Source of the DNA: Flagellimonas maritima
GTDB taxonomy: Bacteria; Bacteroidota; Bacteroidia; Flavobacteriales; Flavobacteriaceae
Direction of reading: 5' to 3'
NCBI RefSeq assembly: GCF_003269425.1
Contig: NZ_CP030104.1
Location: 1,669,501-1,733,500, forward strand
DNA length: 64,000 nucleotides
In this document: positions 45,399 through 55,648 of the stretch, one piece after another
How the letters are laid out: each line of letters starts with the position of its first letter
How positions within the stretch are numbered: the first letter of the stretch is position 1
Position numbers and translations under genes: made by a program
Notes under the pieces: model-generated
Told to the model about the DNA's origin: nothing
Database searches by the model: none
What the model saw: the letters and a program-made list of their open reading frames with translations, nothing else

Positions 45399-46529
45399 TT
45401 GAAGAAAAAACGCAATCTTATAATTTTTGGAACTCGGCCCGAAGCCATTAAAATGGCACCATTAATAAAAGAATTCCAAAAGTATCCCGATGATTTTGAA
45501 ACCAAGGTTTGTGTTACTGCGCAGCACAGGGAAATGTTGGACCAGGTCCTTGATTTTTTTGAGATTACCCCCGATTTTGATTTAAACCTAATGCGTCCTA
45601 ATCAAAACTTGTATTCGCTTACAGCTGATATTATAACCGAGCTGAAGCCGGTACTCGAAGAATTTGGCCCTGATTTTGTCTATGTCCACGGAGACACTAC
45701 CACAACCATGGCAGCCAGTCTCGCTGCCTTCTATTCCGGAGCAAAAGTTTGCCATGTTGAAGCTGGCCTTAGAACGTTTAATATGCAATCCCCTTATCCT
45801 GAAGAGATGAACCGGAGTGTTACTGGAATAATCGCGGAGGTTCACTTTGCTCCTACAACGACAGCTAAGGAAAATTTGGAACGAGAAAATAAAAAAAAGG
45901 ATTCCATTAAGGTTACTGGCAACACTGTTATTGATGCTTTAAAGTTTAGTGTTGATAAAGTTTCCTCCCAAGGATTTTATGATGGTCAGATAGAAGAATT
46001 AAAACAAGTTTTGGATAATAAAAAGAAAACAATATTGGTTACAGGCCATCGCCGGGAGAATCATGGACAAGGATTTATTGATATTTGTGAAGCTTTAAAT
46101 GAGCTTGCAATTGTACATTCAGATGTCCAAATTATCTATCCAGTGCATTTGAACCCCAATGTCCAAAAACCTGTTTATGATATTTTGGGGAATATTGAGA
46201 ACATTAATTTGATTGAACCATTATCCTATCCGGCGTTTGTTTGGTTGATGAACAAATCATATATGATTATTACTGATAGTGGTGGAGTTCAAGAAGAAGC
46301 ACCTAGTTTAGGAAAGCCTGTTTTGGTAATGAGAAAAACAACGGAAAGGCCTGAAGCAGTAGTCGCAGGGACAGTTTTCTTGGTTGGTACTGATAAGAAA
46401 AAAATAATTGTGGAAGCCACTAAATTACTTGAGGACGAAGAACTATATTCCCAAATGGGTAAACTTCATAATCCATATGGAGATGGAATGGCTTGTCAAA
46501 GAATTGTAGACCATATCTCTAAAATTTAA
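45399..46529 (+). CDS. wecB: UDP-N-acetylglucosamine 2-epimerase (non-hydrolysing)
   Basis: WecB interconverts UDP-GlcNAc and UDP-ManNAc. The protein has 376 residues from a TTG at 45399: a stop codon precedes it directly in frame and the [12 protein letters not shown] motif needs residues upstream of the next Met, so TTG is the real start. Further family landmarks are [28 protein letters not shown] and [12 protein letters not shown]. It is followed 2 bases later by wecC, giving a unit for UDP-ManNAcA synthesis. A 70-base gap to the Wzz-like gene shows no promoter match. Confidence 0.95.
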   Translation: MKKKRNLIIFGTRPEAIKMAPLIKEFQKYPDDFETKVCVTAQHREMLDQVLDFFEITPDFDLNLMRPNQNLYSLTADIITELKPVLEEFGPDFVYVHGDTTTTMAASLAAFYSGAKVCHVEAGLRTFNMQSPYPEEMNRSVTGIIAEVHFAPTTTAKENLERENKKKDSIKVTGNTVIDALKFSVDKVSSQGFYDGQIEELKQVLDNKKKTILVTGHRRENHGQGFIDICEALNELAIVHSDVQIIYPVHLNPNVQKPVYDILGNIENINLIEPLSYPAFVWLMNKSYMIITDSGGVQEEAPSLGKPVLVMRKTTERPEAVVAGTVFLVGTDKKKIIVEATKLLEDEELYSQMGKLHNPYGDGMACQRIVDHISKI

Positions 46530-46531
46530 AA

Positions 46532-47758
46532 ATGAATAGAAATCCAGAAGTTGTGATGATGGGGCTTGGCTACATAGGTCTACCCACAGCAGCTTTGATT
46601 GCACAAAATAAAATCTCAGTTCATGGAGTAGACATTAATTCTGATGTTGTTGACACAATTAATGCTGGTAAGATACATATTATTGAACCCGAACTCGACA
46701 AAGCAGTTGAAAATGCTGTAAAGGATGGTTTTCTAAAAGCAGCTACGGCACCCCTAGAAGCCAATAACTATCTTATAGTAGTTCCAACACCCTTTAAGGA
46801 TAAAAATGAACCAGATACGTCATTTGTTCAAGCAGCTACAGAGGCTATCATTCCCCTTTTGAAACAAGGAGACCTCTATATTATTGAGTCCACATCACCG
46901 ATTGGAACCACTGAAAGAATGATGAACTTAATCTATGAGAATAGGCCAGAGCTAAGAGACCAGTTATATATAGCCTATTGCCCGGAAAGGGTTCTGCCTG
47001 GAAATGTTATGTTTGAATTGGTAAATAATGATAGAGTAATTGGAGGGGTCGATGAAAAATCCACCGATAAGGCAGTAGAGTTTTACTCGCTGTTCATCAA
47101 AGGACAACTTCACAAGACAAATGCAAGAACTGCCGAAATGTGTAAGTTGGTAGAGAACTCCTCTAGGGATGTTCAAATCGCCTTTGCCAATGAACTATCG
47201 CTTATTTGTGATAAAGCAGGCATTGATGTATGGGAACTTATAGAACTTGCGAATAAACATCCTAGAGTAAACATCCTACAACCTGGTTGCGGTGTTGGTG
47301 GGCATTGTATCGCGGTTGACCCCTATTTTATAGTTGCAGATTATCCGATGGAATCAAAAATTATAGGAACAGCACGGGAAATCAATAATTATAAATCATT
47401 TTGGTGCGCAGAGAAAATAAAAAATTCCAAACTAGAGTTTGAACTGAAAAACGGACGAAAGCCTAGTATCGCTTTAATGGGATTGGCTTTTAAACCAAAT
47501 ATCGATGATTTAAGGGAGTCTCCTGCGAAATATATTGTACAAAAAGTTTTGCAGAATGCGAATGATGAGGAGTATTATATTGTAGAGCCTAACATCGAGA
47601 ACCATAAGGTCTTTAAGCTTACAAACTATAAAGAAGCTACTATTAAATCAGACATTGTTGTTTTTTTGGTAGCTCACGAAGAATTTAAAAGTTTAAAATT
47701 TGATAAAGAAACTGTTGTTTTGGATTTTTGTGGTATAAAAGCATCAAAAAAAAGCTAA
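46532..47758 (+). CDS. wecC: UDP-N-acetyl-D-mannosamine dehydrogenase (or related UDP-HexNAc dehydrogenase)
   Basis: The protein has 408 residues, belonging to the UDP-glucose/GDP-mannose dehydrogenase superfamily. It begins with the NAD-binding [19 protein letters not shown] and PTPFKD follow, the catalytic Cys259 sits in GCGVGGHC, and the C-terminal domain ends near LDFCGIK. Oxidation of the C6 alcohol to a carboxylate uses two NAD. Its place after wecB favours the WecC role (UDP-ManNAc to UDP-ManNAcA). Because the next three genes need a UDP-GlcNAc-derived uronic acid, it may also or instead oxidise UDP-GlcNAc (WbpA/WbpO role). Confidence 0.92.
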   Translation: MNRNPEVVMMGLGYIGLPTAALIAQNKISVHGVDINSDVVDTINAGKIHIIEPELDKAVENAVKDGFLKAATAPLEANNYLIVVPTPFKDKNEPDTSFVQAATEAIIPLLKQGDLYIIESTSPIGTTERMMNLIYENRPELRDQLYIAYCPERVLPGNVMFELVNNDRVIGGVDEKSTDKAVEFYSLFIKGQLHKTNARTAEMCKLVENSSRDVQIAFANELSLICDKAGIDVWELIELANKHPRVNILQPGCGVGGHCIAVDPYFIVADYPMESKIIGTAREINNYKSFWCAEKIKNSKLEFELKNGRKPSIALMGLAFKPNIDDLRESPAKYIVQKVLQNANDEEYYIVEPNIENHKVFKLTNYKEATIKSDIVVFLVAHEEFKSLKFDKETVVLDFCGIKASKKS

Positions 47759-47759
47759 T

Positions 47760-48344
47760 ATGCTAACAGATAATTTTTTTGCTCATGAAACGGCAGTTAT
47801 AGATAAAGGGTGTTCAATAGGAAAAGATACTAAAATATGGCACTTTTCACACATAATGTCAAATAGTGTCCTGGGGGAAAAGTGCAACTTGGGACAAAAT
47901 GTAGTTGTTTCACCAAATGTAATTTTAGGTAACAATGTGAAAGTCCAAAACAACGTCTCGATTTATACAGGTGTTATATGTGAAGACGATGTTTTCTTAG
48001 GTCCTTCTATGGTCTTCACTAATATATTGAATCCTAGAAGTGCAATTATTCGTAGAGATGATTATGTAAAAACTCTCGTTGAAAAAGGAGCATCTATTGG
48101 TGCAAATGCTACTATAATTTGTGGCAACAAGATAGGCGAATATGCTTTAATAGGAGCAGGAGCAGTAGTAACCAAAGATGTTAAACCCTATGCGCTGTTA
48201 GTAGGAAATCCTGCAAAACAAATTGGTTGGGTCAGCCAATATGGACATGGATTAGACTTTAATGATTCGGGAATCGCAATTTGTAAAGAAAGTTTACAAG
48301 AATATCAACTTTCAAATAATTTTGTAAAAAAGTTGAGTAAATGA
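47760..48344 (+). CDS. wbpD: UDP-sugar 3-amino N-acetyltransferase (WbpD/WlbB-like)
   Basis: The protein has 194 residues. A left-handed beta-helix of hexapeptide repeats fills most of it ([35 protein letters not shown]). [21 protein letters not shown] at the start is characteristic of WbpD/WlbB, which acetylates the 3-amino group of UDP-GlcNAc(3NH2)A with acetyl-CoA. The loop [13 protein letters not shown] and [15 protein letters not shown] fit. It starts 1 base after wecC. The amino group it should acetylate requires an aminotransferase (WbpE) not seen in this window. Confidence 0.9.
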   Translation: MLTDNFFAHETAVIDKGCSIGKDTKIWHFSHIMSNSVLGEKCNLGQNVVVSPNVILGNNVKVQNNVSIYTGVICEDDVFLGPSMVFTNILNPRSAIIRRDDYVKTLVEKGASIGANATIICGNKIGEYALIGAGAVVTKDVKPYALLVGNPAKQIGWVSQYGHGLDFNDSGIAICKESLQEYQLSNNFVKKLSK

Positions 48345-48354
48345 AAGAATATCT

Positions 48355-49308
48355 ATGAAGAATTTTGCACTAATAGGAGCAGCTGGCTATATAGCTCCTA
48401 GACATATGAAAGCTATCAAGGAAACCAAAAATGATTTGTTAGCTGCATTTGACAAAGGAGATAGTGTTGGAGTTATAGACTCTTATTTTCCTAAAGCTGA
48501 TTTTTTCGTTGAATTTGAGCGTTTTGACAGACATATTGAAAAACTCAAATACGAAAAGGACATGTTTCTGGACTTTGTCAGTATATGTTCACCTAACTAT
48601 TTACATGATGCCCATATCCGTTTTGCACTTCGCTCCGGAGCTGATGCTATTTGTGAAAAACCGCTGGTTCTTAATCCATGGAATATTGACAAACTCAAGA
48701 AAGTGGAAGAAAATACCGGAAAGAAAGTCTACAACATTCTTCAGTTACGTGTGCATCCTAGTATTATAGCACTACGTAAAAAAGTTGCAGAAACAGGAAA
48801 AGACAAAAAGTTTGAGGTGGATTTAACGTACTTGACCTCTCGTGGAAATTGGTATCATACCTCTTGGAAAGGAGAACATAGCAAATCTGGGGGAATAGCG
48901 ACAAACATTGGTGTCCATTTTTACGATATGCTTTCTTGGATTTTTGGAAACATACAAAACAACATTGTTCATGTACATGAAAATGATAGAGCGTCGGGAT
49001 ATTTGGAATTTGAAAATGCTCGAGTTCGTTGGTTTCTTTCTATAAATTCAGAATATCTTCCTGAAGAGGTAAAACAAAAAGGGCAGACCACCTTTAGGTC
49101 GATTACAATAAATGGTGAAGAATTAGAGTTTAGTGGAGGATTTACTGATTTGCATACGATTGTCTATAAAGATATCCTTTTGGGTAAAGGGTATGGCTTA
49201 GAGGCCGCCAGAACTGCAATTGAAATTGTCCATAATATAAGAAATAGTACGCCTATAGGTCTCAACGGAGATTTTCATCCATATTCGTTAAATAAAAAAG
49301 TTAAATAA
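48355..49308 (+). CDS. wbpB: Gfo/Idh/MocA oxidoreductase, WbpB/WlbA-like UDP-GlcNAcA 3-dehydrogenase
   Basis: The protein has 317 residues. The Rossmann start NFALIGAAGYIAPRHMKAI, the FVSICSPNYLH segment and AICEKPLVLNP (about 99-109) mark the Gfo/Idh/MocA family. HTSWKGEHSKSGGIATNIGVHFYDML matches WbpB/WlbA proteins, which oxidise C3 of UDP-GlcNAcA with NAD to give a 3-keto sugar for later amination. Its neighbours (acetyltransferase before, WbpI-like epimerase after) are the expected pathway partners. It is co-directional with short gaps of 10 and 20 bases. Confidence 0.9.
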   Translation: MKNFALIGAAGYIAPRHMKAIKETKNDLLAAFDKGDSVGVIDSYFPKADFFVEFERFDRHIEKLKYEKDMFLDFVSICSPNYLHDAHIRFALRSGADAICEKPLVLNPWNIDKLKKVEENTGKKVYNILQLRVHPSIIALRKKVAETGKDKKFEVDLTYLTSRGNWYHTSWKGEHSKSGGIATNIGVHFYDMLSWIFGNIQNNIVHVHENDRASGYLEFENARVRWFLSINSEYLPEEVKQKGQTTFRSITINGEELEFSGGFTDLHTIVYKDILLGKGYGLEAARTAIEIVHNIRNSTPIGLNGDFHPYSLNKKVK

Positions 49309-49328
49309 AAATTTCTTAGAAAAGTCTA

Positions 49329-50396
49329 ATGAAAATAGTTACAATACTCGGAGCTAGACCACAATTTATAAAGGCCTCATCTTTAAGTAGAGAGATTGCA
49401 AAAAGAAATGAAATTGAAGAGATTATCATACATACTGGACAGCATTTTGATGTAAATATGAGTGCTATTTTTTTTAAGGAAATGGAAATTCCAGAACCAA
49501 AGTACAATTTAGAAATAAATAGTCTTTCGCACGGTGCAATGACTGGAAGAATGCTGGAAGAAATAGAAAAAATCCTTCTATTGGAAAGACCGGATTGGAC
49601 CGTAGTTTATGGAGATACAAACTCTACTATCGCAGGAGCATTGGCCTCTAAAAAACTACATATGAAGGTAGCACATGTGGAAGCTGGATTACGTTCATAT
49701 GAAATGCGTATGCCAGAGGAAATCAATAGAATACTTACGGATCAAATAAGTGACATCTTATTTTGTCCCACGCAAATAGCGGTCGACAACCTGAGAAGCG
49801 AAGGATTTGAAAACAAGGATTCCAAAATATATATGTCAGGGGATATTATGTACGATAGTGCATTACATTATAAAACCAAAATGAAAAGACCTATAGGTCT
49901 TGTAAATGAAAGTAGTTATATACTAGTAACTATCCATAGACAGGAGAATACTGATGATTCCCAGAGATTGAAAAATATAATCGAGACTCTCAATAGACTT
50001 GCTTCTGATGGTGAAAATTTTCTATGGCCAATGCATCCCAGAACAAAGAAAATTATAGAGGCAAGTGGAATACCAGTAAAATTTAATTGTATTGAACCAG
50101 TGGGATATTTGGAGATGCTATATTTAATAGATAACTGTTCATCTATCATAACTGATAGTGGAGGTTTACAGAAAGAGGCCTATTTTTTCAATAAATTTTG
50201 CATAACGTTAAGAGATAGTACCGAGTGGGTCGAATTAGTGGATAATAATGTAAATAAATTGATGAATGTTGACGATTCAACCCTTTATGAGAATATTAAG
50301 AGTCACTTGGATAATAAAGTCGATAGCTCTCTTAATCTTTATGGAAAGGGTAATGCGGCCGAAATAATCGTAAATGAGCTAATCAACAACAGCTGA
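49329..50396 (+). CDS. wbpI: UDP-2,3-diacetamido-glucuronate 2-epimerase (WbpI-like)
   Basis: The protein has 355 residues with the same fold as WecB but a distinct sequence: ILGARPQFIKAS at the start, HTGQHFD, VYGDTNSTIAGALA, HVEAGLRSYEMRMPEEINR and ITDSGGLQKEAY. The ARPQFIKA form and the EMRMPEEINR loop are typical of WbpI-type epimerases, which convert UDP-GlcNAc3NAcA to UDP-ManNAc3NAcA. With WbpB and WbpD it defines a 2,3-diacetamido-2,3-dideoxy-uronic acid pathway. Assignment as a WbpI instead of a second WecB rests mainly on the neighbours. Confidence 0.85.
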   Translation: MKIVTILGARPQFIKASSLSREIAKRNEIEEIIIHTGQHFDVNMSAIFFKEMEIPEPKYNLEINSLSHGAMTGRMLEEIEKILLLERPDWTVVYGDTNSTIAGALASKKLHMKVAHVEAGLRSYEMRMPEEINRILTDQISDILFCPTQIAVDNLRSEGFENKDSKIYMSGDIMYDSALHYKTKMKRPIGLVNESSYILVTIHRQENTDDSQRLKNIIETLNRLASDGENFLWPMHPRTKKIIEASGIPVKFNCIEPVGYLEMLYLIDNCSSIITDSGGLQKEAYFFNKFCITLRDSTEWVELVDNNVNKLMNVDDSTLYENIKSHLDNKVDSSLNLYGKGNAAEIIVNELINNS

Positions 50397-50420
50397 TTAA
50401 AAAGTACTATTCAATCCAAC

Positions 50421-50453
50421 TTGTTCTGTAGATAGTATACTCTTTTATATTTG
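50421..50453 (+). promoter_or_regulatory. Candidate promoter before the GT4 gene (TTG-N22-TATATTTG)
   Basis: TTG at 50421-50423 and an exact TAnnTTTG match at 50446-50453 are 22 bases apart, within the accepted range. It would start transcription about 90 bases before the GT4 gene, giving a separate promoter inside the sugar cluster. Confidence 0.45.
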
Positions 50454-50547
50454 ATGCGCTTGATATTTGGGCAGATAGTAAGCGGACAAAGCGAAATAAT
50501 TGAAATAAGATATTTGGGAAACCTTAAATCAATAATGGCTCTATAAG

Positions 50548-51783
50548 ATGAAAAAAACAATTGTACTCCTAAGTGCTTTGGAACCTTGGTCAATGAAAAC
50601 TGGAGCAGGCGCCCCAAGCTTGTATGAAACTATAAAAGGATATTCTGATAATGGGTTTCAAATAACTTATATTACATATCAAAAATATGTCCAAAAACTA
50701 AATATCAGCCATTCTCAAAATATAGATTTGGATTTACCGGGCTTGAATACTCTAAGGGTAAAAAAAATAAAAGGGCCTATTTTTTTTGGACCTAGATTTT
50801 TGGGCAAGTTGAATAGACTATATTATGAGCCAAAGACCCTTTTGAATGCCCTAGAAGATTATTTGAACAATTTGGAGGAGACACCTTCTATCCTATACGC
50901 CTATGAAGCCCAAGCAGTTCATGCCATTTCTATGTTAAAGAGAAAATACAAAGATAAGTCGATTGTGGTAAATCGATTCCAGGGAACTATTTTGGGCAAT
51001 AGGTACAGAGAATATTTTTATTGTTTAAGAAAATATGAAATGTTCCGCATATTAAGGAACAAGGCTGATAAATATATCATGACAAATGATGGAACCCATG
51101 GAGATGAAGCACTTAAATATTGGAATGCAAATGTCAATGACAATAATCTATTGTTTATCCGCAATGGATTTAATTTTCAAAGTTTCCAAAAAACAAAGAG
51201 TAGAACAGCGACCATTGGAGAACTGGGTTTGGACCCTAAAAATTTCTATGCTTTTACTGTATCTAGACTCACGTATTGGAAACGCGTAGACCGTGCAATA
51301 GGTTTAATTGAAAAGTTTGCCAAGAAACATCCAAAGCTTCATCTCATAGTTGTAGGCGAAGGAGAACACAAATTAGATTTGATTGAATTAGCAGAAAGCA
51401 AAGGAGTTTCGGATAAGGTTCATTTTATAGGTGCACAGAGCAGGGAAAAAGTTGCCGAACTCATGCAAGCGTTGGATGTCTTTTTGTCACTTTACGATGT
51501 TAGTAATTTAGGAAATCCTTTGTTTGAGGCAATGATATGTGGACAATGCATTATAACATTAGATAATGGCACTACCAAAGAAGTTATAGAACACAATAAG
51601 AATGGTATTATAGTTTCTCCCGATAACAAATCTGACCTTCAAAAGGAATTCGAAACTTTACTGATGAACGAAGAAAAAAGAATTCGTCTAAAAAAAACCG
51701 CTAAAGCCTGGGCCGAAAGAAATCTACAAAGCTGGTCCAATAGGATGAAAAAAGAAATTGACTGGATTCAAAACGGTCCATAG
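50548..51783 (+). CDS. Glycosyltransferase family 4
   Basis: The protein has 411 residues. The C-terminal nucleotide-sugar domain contains FYAFTVSRLTYWKRVDRAI, LHLIVVGEGEHK, VHFIGAQSREKVAELM, and the donor-binding SNLGNPLFEAMICGQCIITLD with the E-x7-E-like spacing of retaining GT-B enzymes. The N-terminal half carries the acceptor domain (GAGAPSLYETIKGYSDNG). It probably adds one sugar to the lipid-linked repeat unit at the cytoplasmic face of the inner membrane; donor and acceptor cannot be read. It is preceded by a 151-base gap with a candidate promoter and faces the minus-strand methyltransferase. Confidence 0.88.
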   Translation: MKKTIVLLSALEPWSMKTGAGAPSLYETIKGYSDNGFQITYITYQKYVQKLNISHSQNIDLDLPGLNTLRVKKIKGPIFFGPRFLGKLNRLYYEPKTLLNALEDYLNNLEETPSILYAYEAQAVHAISMLKRKYKDKSIVVNRFQGTILGNRYREYFYCLRKYEMFRILRNKADKYIMTNDGTHGDEALKYWNANVNDNNLLFIRNGFNFQSFQKTKSRTATIGELGLDPKNFYAFTVSRLTYWKRVDRAIGLIEKFAKKHPKLHLIVVGEGEHKLDLIELAESKGVSDKVHFIGAQSREKVAELMQALDVFLSLYDVSNLGNPLFEAMICGQCIITLDNGTTKEVIEHNKNGIIVSPDNKSDLQKEFETLLMNEEKRIRLKKTAKAWAERNLQSWSNRMKKEIDWIQNGP

Positions 51784-51802
51784 CGTAGATGAAAATGACG
51801 TT

Positions 51803-52480
51803 TTATTTACTTTTTCTGGCTTCAAAAAGCTCAAACAGCACCAAAGGAAAAACCAATTTTTTTATGGTTTTTACTTCTAGCTTTTGTTTAAATTCGTTTT
51901 TAATCTTAGAAATATTGGTGACGTGATAGTCACCGGTAAAACGCTGCCCGGCTATCTTTCTTCCTATTTTGTACAAAATATTCTCCGTAGGCCCAGAAAT
52001 GATTATTACACCATCCTCGGCCAATAAACCTTTAAAACAATCAATATAATCCTGCAAATTTTCAATGTGTTCCAATACATCAAGAGCAAAAATAACATCA
52101 TAGGATTTTTGAGGAAGATTTAGCGCTAGAATATCACCTTTAATAAATTCAATATTGGAAGGAAAATTTACTTTTTCCCTAATAAGTTCCAATGGTCTGA
52201 ACTCTATGTCCACTCCCGTAACATTATATCCGTTTTTTGCTAAAAGATAACTAAGTACTCCAGAACCGCAACCAAAATCCAATGCTTTTTTGGTGCCCGA
52301 GTTTTTTTGTGAATGGTTAAAAGCTACTTGTACTCTTTTCCAGAAAAGATGGTCTATTAAGATATTTTTATGTGCGTAAGCAGGAAATGCAGCTTCATCC
52401 AACTCATAATTTTGAGTTGTTTTAAGGATATTATGGAATGTATTTTTAAACTTCTTTTTTACATCTTTGAAAGATTTCAT
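51803..52480 (-). CDS. Class I SAM-dependent methyltransferase
   Basis: The protein has 225 residues. Motif I is ALDFGCGSGVLSYLLAKNG (about 66-84), motif II YNVTGVDIEFRPLE, and the later FALDVLEHIENLQDY and GVIIISGPTENILYKIGRKI give the UbiG/Methyltransf_11 pattern. The C-terminal helix-strand part may position a large or lipid-linked acceptor. Located in the polysaccharide cluster, it may methylate a sugar or a lipid-linked intermediate, which is inference. It is last in a minus-strand block that includes two polytopic proteins, a GT2 and a flippase. Confidence 0.85.
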   Translation of the reverse strand: MKSFKDVKKKFKNTFHNILKTTQNYELDEAAFPAYAHKNILIDHLFWKRVQVAFNHSQKNSGTKKALDFGCGSGVLSYLLAKNGYNVTGVDIEFRPLELIREKVNFPSNIEFIKGDILALNLPQKSYDVIFALDVLEHIENLQDYIDCFKGLLAEDGVIIISGPTENILYKIGRKIAGQRFTGDYHVTNISKIKNEFKQKLEVKTIKKLVFPLVLFELFEARKSK

Positions 52481-52517
52481 TTACACTATGTTTTATGTTA
52501 ATAGATTTATATTGGTT

Positions 52518-54374
52518 TCAGTCAGGTGTTTGGTAAAGTGAATAATTTTTATTTTCATAAACCTTAATAAACAATTTGTTTAAAATTAATTTTATACGTC
52601 CTGAAAATTTAGATTTATTCAATACAACATAATCAACATGATACTTTTCAATAACTTCACGAACGAAGTTCTCATCACTATCATTTGAAAAGAAATGAAG
52701 AACTTCAATCTTTTTTTCATTTATCGGTACCAAATCAATTGTACCATTGAACTTTATTATAGGAACATTAATTTTTTTGAATTGTGCCATGTCTGAACAC
52801 GTCATTTGATCTGAATATACGGTACTCCCTGATGGTATTTGTTTGACGATTTCTGATATTATTGGAACCTTATGTCCAATATCCCTATCAGCTATTTGGG
52901 TTATAGCTATCATATAAACCACAGCAATTACAGAAAATAGTTTTATTGATTTAGATAGTGCACTATTATTTGCTAAAATCTTTATGTCCTTGATTAGAAT
53001 ATAGAATCCATAGGCAAAAATACAAGAGTACATCGGGACTCTTAACATTCTAACGATTGCAGGATATGAAATCAATTTTCCTAAAAAGGGAACAATAATG
53101 GGGTTGAAAACGATAAGTAAAGGAAAAATTATACTAGCAGTAAGAAGAGACGTTGTCAAGATTACCGAGTTATTGTCTTTTCTTTTTCTTATAAATAAGT
53201 ATATGGCAATACAAAGGGCTAATAACATCCCCCATTTACCATAGCGTCCTATAGGAAAAGCATAAAAACCTTCAGAGAATTCCACAAAGCGATAATGGGA
53301 TTTCCAAATATCATCTGAAGCTTTTTGAATAAAGCTCAAGTTTGGAGATAGTTTAAGATACAATAATGGTAGAGAAGAAACAATAAGAAAAATAAGTAGG
53401 ATTAAATACTTTTTGAACGATTCTCGCCAGTCTTTGCAAAATAAATTTAATATAAAAGCTCCTCCCAATAATAACAAAGTAAACAAAAAACCACTTTGAT
53501 GCACAAAGAAAAATGTATTGATACATAAAATAGAAAGCACAAGACTCTTAATATGGCCTTTCTTTAGATAATCTATAGAAACACTTAACATTAGAGGCAG
53601 TATTAGATAGAAGTAAAATCTATTTGGGTATACTAATGCGTCAGTTAAGGTCGCATTTAGCAAACCAGGCATTGTAGTAGAACAAATAAAGAATGATATA
53701 ATAAAAAATCTTACCAATTTCCTATCATCTGAAAGTGATCTGAATAAATCATAAGATACAAGTGGTACAAATAGAATAAATATTGGAGTAGAATAATGCC
53801 AGATGATATCTAAGGATATACCTGAATCCATATTGAACATTGCCAACAGTACATAGTAGGCATCATAAGTATGATCTGGAATTATAGGATAATCGAATAG
53901 ACTATAAAAAGGAAACACCAAGTTTTTCTCACTTATAAGATTCTGAATACCTTGAAGATGAATCGAGGCGTCACCCCTAGGATACCATTCAGAGTATAGG
54001 GATATAACAAAGAGCCCGATGATGATAACATTTAGTAAAATTAAATCCTTAAAGGAGTCCGAATAAATGTTAATCTTAGGTGGATATGAAAATATCTTCT
54101 TTTGTCTAGCCCTATATAAAAAAAATATAACACCGACCACGTTGATTAAAAGAATCACTGTTTTAATACTCTCAAGGGAAGCATTGGTCAAATATCCAAG
54201 AAATGAGACAAAGCTGAACAGAATAAATCCACACGGAAAACACACACAGATATTTTTATAAATTTTCCGTTCAGAATTAACTAGGGTCACTAGGATAGCA
54301 CCAGGGATCAATAGATACCATATAACATTTCCTAAAATTGAAAAAAGCCAACCTATTGAAAAAGTCAATTCCAA
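52518..54374 (-). CDS. Polytopic membrane protein, GT-C-like
   Basis: The protein has 618 residues with at least eleven hydrophobic segments in the first 480 residues and a C-terminal soluble region (about 500-618). Near the first large loop, EWYPRGDASIHLQGIQNL contains the acidic dyad usual in GT-C glycosyltransferases. The C-terminal part, with VYSDQMTCSDMAQFK and VDYVVLNKSKFSGR, looks periplasmic. No family can be named with certainty. It probably transfers a sugar from a lipid-linked donor on the outer side of the inner membrane, a suggestion from topology and location. It lies 37 bases upstream of the methyltransferase on its strand. Confidence 0.7.
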   Translation of the reverse strand: MELTFSIGWLFSILGNVIWYLLIPGAILVTLVNSERKIYKNICVCFPCGFILFSFVSFLGYLTNASLESIKTVILLINVVGVIFFLYRARQKKIFSYPPKINIYSDSFKDLILLNVIIIGLFVISLYSEWYPRGDASIHLQGIQNLISEKNLVFPFYSLFDYPIIPDHTYDAYYVLLAMFNMDSGISLDIIWHYSTPIFILFVPLVSYDLFRSLSDDRKLVRFFIISFFICSTTMPGLLNATLTDALVYPNRFYFYLILPLMLSVSIDYLKKGHIKSLVLSILCINTFFFVHQSGFLFTLLLLGGAFILNLFCKDWRESFKKYLILLIFLIVSSLPLLYLKLSPNLSFIQKASDDIWKSHYRFVEFSEGFYAFPIGRYGKWGMLLALCIAIYLFIRKRKDNNSVILTTSLLTASIIFPLLIVFNPIIVPFLGKLISYPAIVRMLRVPMYSCIFAYGFYILIKDIKILANNSALSKSIKLFSVIAVVYMIAITQIADRDIGHKVPIISEIVKQIPSGSTVYSDQMTCSDMAQFKKINVPIIKFNGTIDLVPINEKKIEVLHFFSNDSDENFVREVIEKYHVDYVVLNKSKFSGRIKLILNKLFIKVYENKNYSLYQTPD

Positions 54375-54424
54375 AGTTTATAAACTTATAGTTATCGTAA
54401 TCATTATTCCCTCTATTAGTAGGT

Positions 54425-55648
54425 TTAAGTCATTTTTGACTCAATCTTTGACCTAATCACTAGTTGATTGGTTATATAGGATTTCTTATCTAAATATGAA
54501 AGCATAAAGAGTATACTACAAAGAAAATATAGATTTGGTGTCAAAGCATATCTAATGTCGATATAGGGGAAGACTGACATTACCGCTACAACATAAAGAG
54601 GTAAACCAACAACAGTCAATTTATATGTTAAAGTGCGCTTGGCATTTCCAATAAAGAAAGGAGCTAGAAAAAGCCAGATATAAAAAAGTTCTGTTCCATA
54701 TTTAGATTCTTGATTCGTGGTGTACCTTTTCAATCTCCATAGATATCCATTCCACGCCAGATCAGGATTTTGTTTGATGAAGCGTACCGTTTTTTTTCGT
54801 AGCAATAGGGCTCTATCCTGCCAAGTGGTTTTCATCTCAAAAGAGTTTACAGCGTTTTTATAGACTGAATCTGATAAGGCTCTCCAATGGGTGGATCTAT
54901 ACTCCTTGTCCAAGGGGATAAATTCGTTAAAGGCACAATATAGGGGAATCTCACTATAAGTTCCGGAAACCATTCTGGAATCATCATATGCGAACATTGA
55001 ATACCCCTTTACACCAAAAAAGAGGATTCCAGATACTGCAAGTGCAATAGCTTCCTGTTTAAATTGGACCCTGTTTAACACGAAAGCAATAAATACTGAT
55101 ATTAACACCAAATAAAATAAAGGAGCCAGCATGGGTCTAATCAAAAGATTGATGAACAAAGCTATACCAAAGAAAATTGCAGTGCGGTAGGATTTAAAAC
55201 GAAAAAACAGGCAAACACTAAACCATAACAATAAGATAGAGAACAACAAAGAAGCTTCAATTCCCCACTCAGTGAGTGCTGGTAAAAAATCGTTCAGAAA
55301 GAATACGGCAAAGAAACTCAGATAAGACTTTATATGCAAGACAATGCACAAAAGATAGCAAATGACCAAGGATAGAAAACATAAGTACATCATCACTTCT
55401 ATATCATCATCAAATTCTACTTGTTGAAAAATGCCCAAAAGCAGAGGGTGTCCAATGGAAGGTAGAATAAAGTCGTTCCTAATATTATCTATGTAGCCTT
55501 CTCCAGCAAAAATGTTTACGGAAAGACCCCTATAGAGTTTGGCGTCTGGACCTGGACATCGAATTTGTTGGCCCATAGCCAAAACATAGCAGAAAATGAC
55601 CGCAATGATTAATTCAAAATAATGTTCTTTTCTAGTGAATAACCTCAT
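54425..55648 (-). CDS. Polytopic membrane protein, GT39-like
   Basis: The protein has 407 residues and about ten hydrophobic segments. The first periplasmic loop holds RCPGPDAKLYRGLSVNIFAGEGYI, an acidic motif and context similar to the dolichyl-phosphate-mannose/ArnT-like (GT39) transferases. The middle loop is hydrophilic (SRMVSGTYSEIPLYCAF). Sequence alone cannot fix the donor. Its start overlaps the end of the GT2 gene by 17 bases, so the two are translationally coupled. A DPM1-like GT2 could provide the polyprenyl-phosphate sugar that this protein uses. Confidence 0.7.
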   Translation of the reverse strand: MRLFTRKEHYFELIIAVIFCYVLAMGQQIRCPGPDAKLYRGLSVNIFAGEGYIDNIRNDFILPSIGHPLLLGIFQQVEFDDDIEVMMYLCFLSLVICYLLCIVLHIKSYLSFFAVFFLNDFLPALTEWGIEASLLFSILLLWFSVCLFFRFKSYRTAIFFGIALFINLLIRPMLAPLFYLVLISVFIAFVLNRVQFKQEAIALAVSGILFFGVKGYSMFAYDDSRMVSGTYSEIPLYCAFNEFIPLDKEYRSTHWRALSDSVYKNAVNSFEMKTTWQDRALLLRKKTVRFIKQNPDLAWNGYLWRLKRYTTNQESKYGTELFYIWLFLAPFFIGNAKRTLTYKLTVVGLPLYVVAVMSVFPYIDIRYALTPNLYFLCSILFMLSYLDKKSYITNQLVIRSKIESKMT

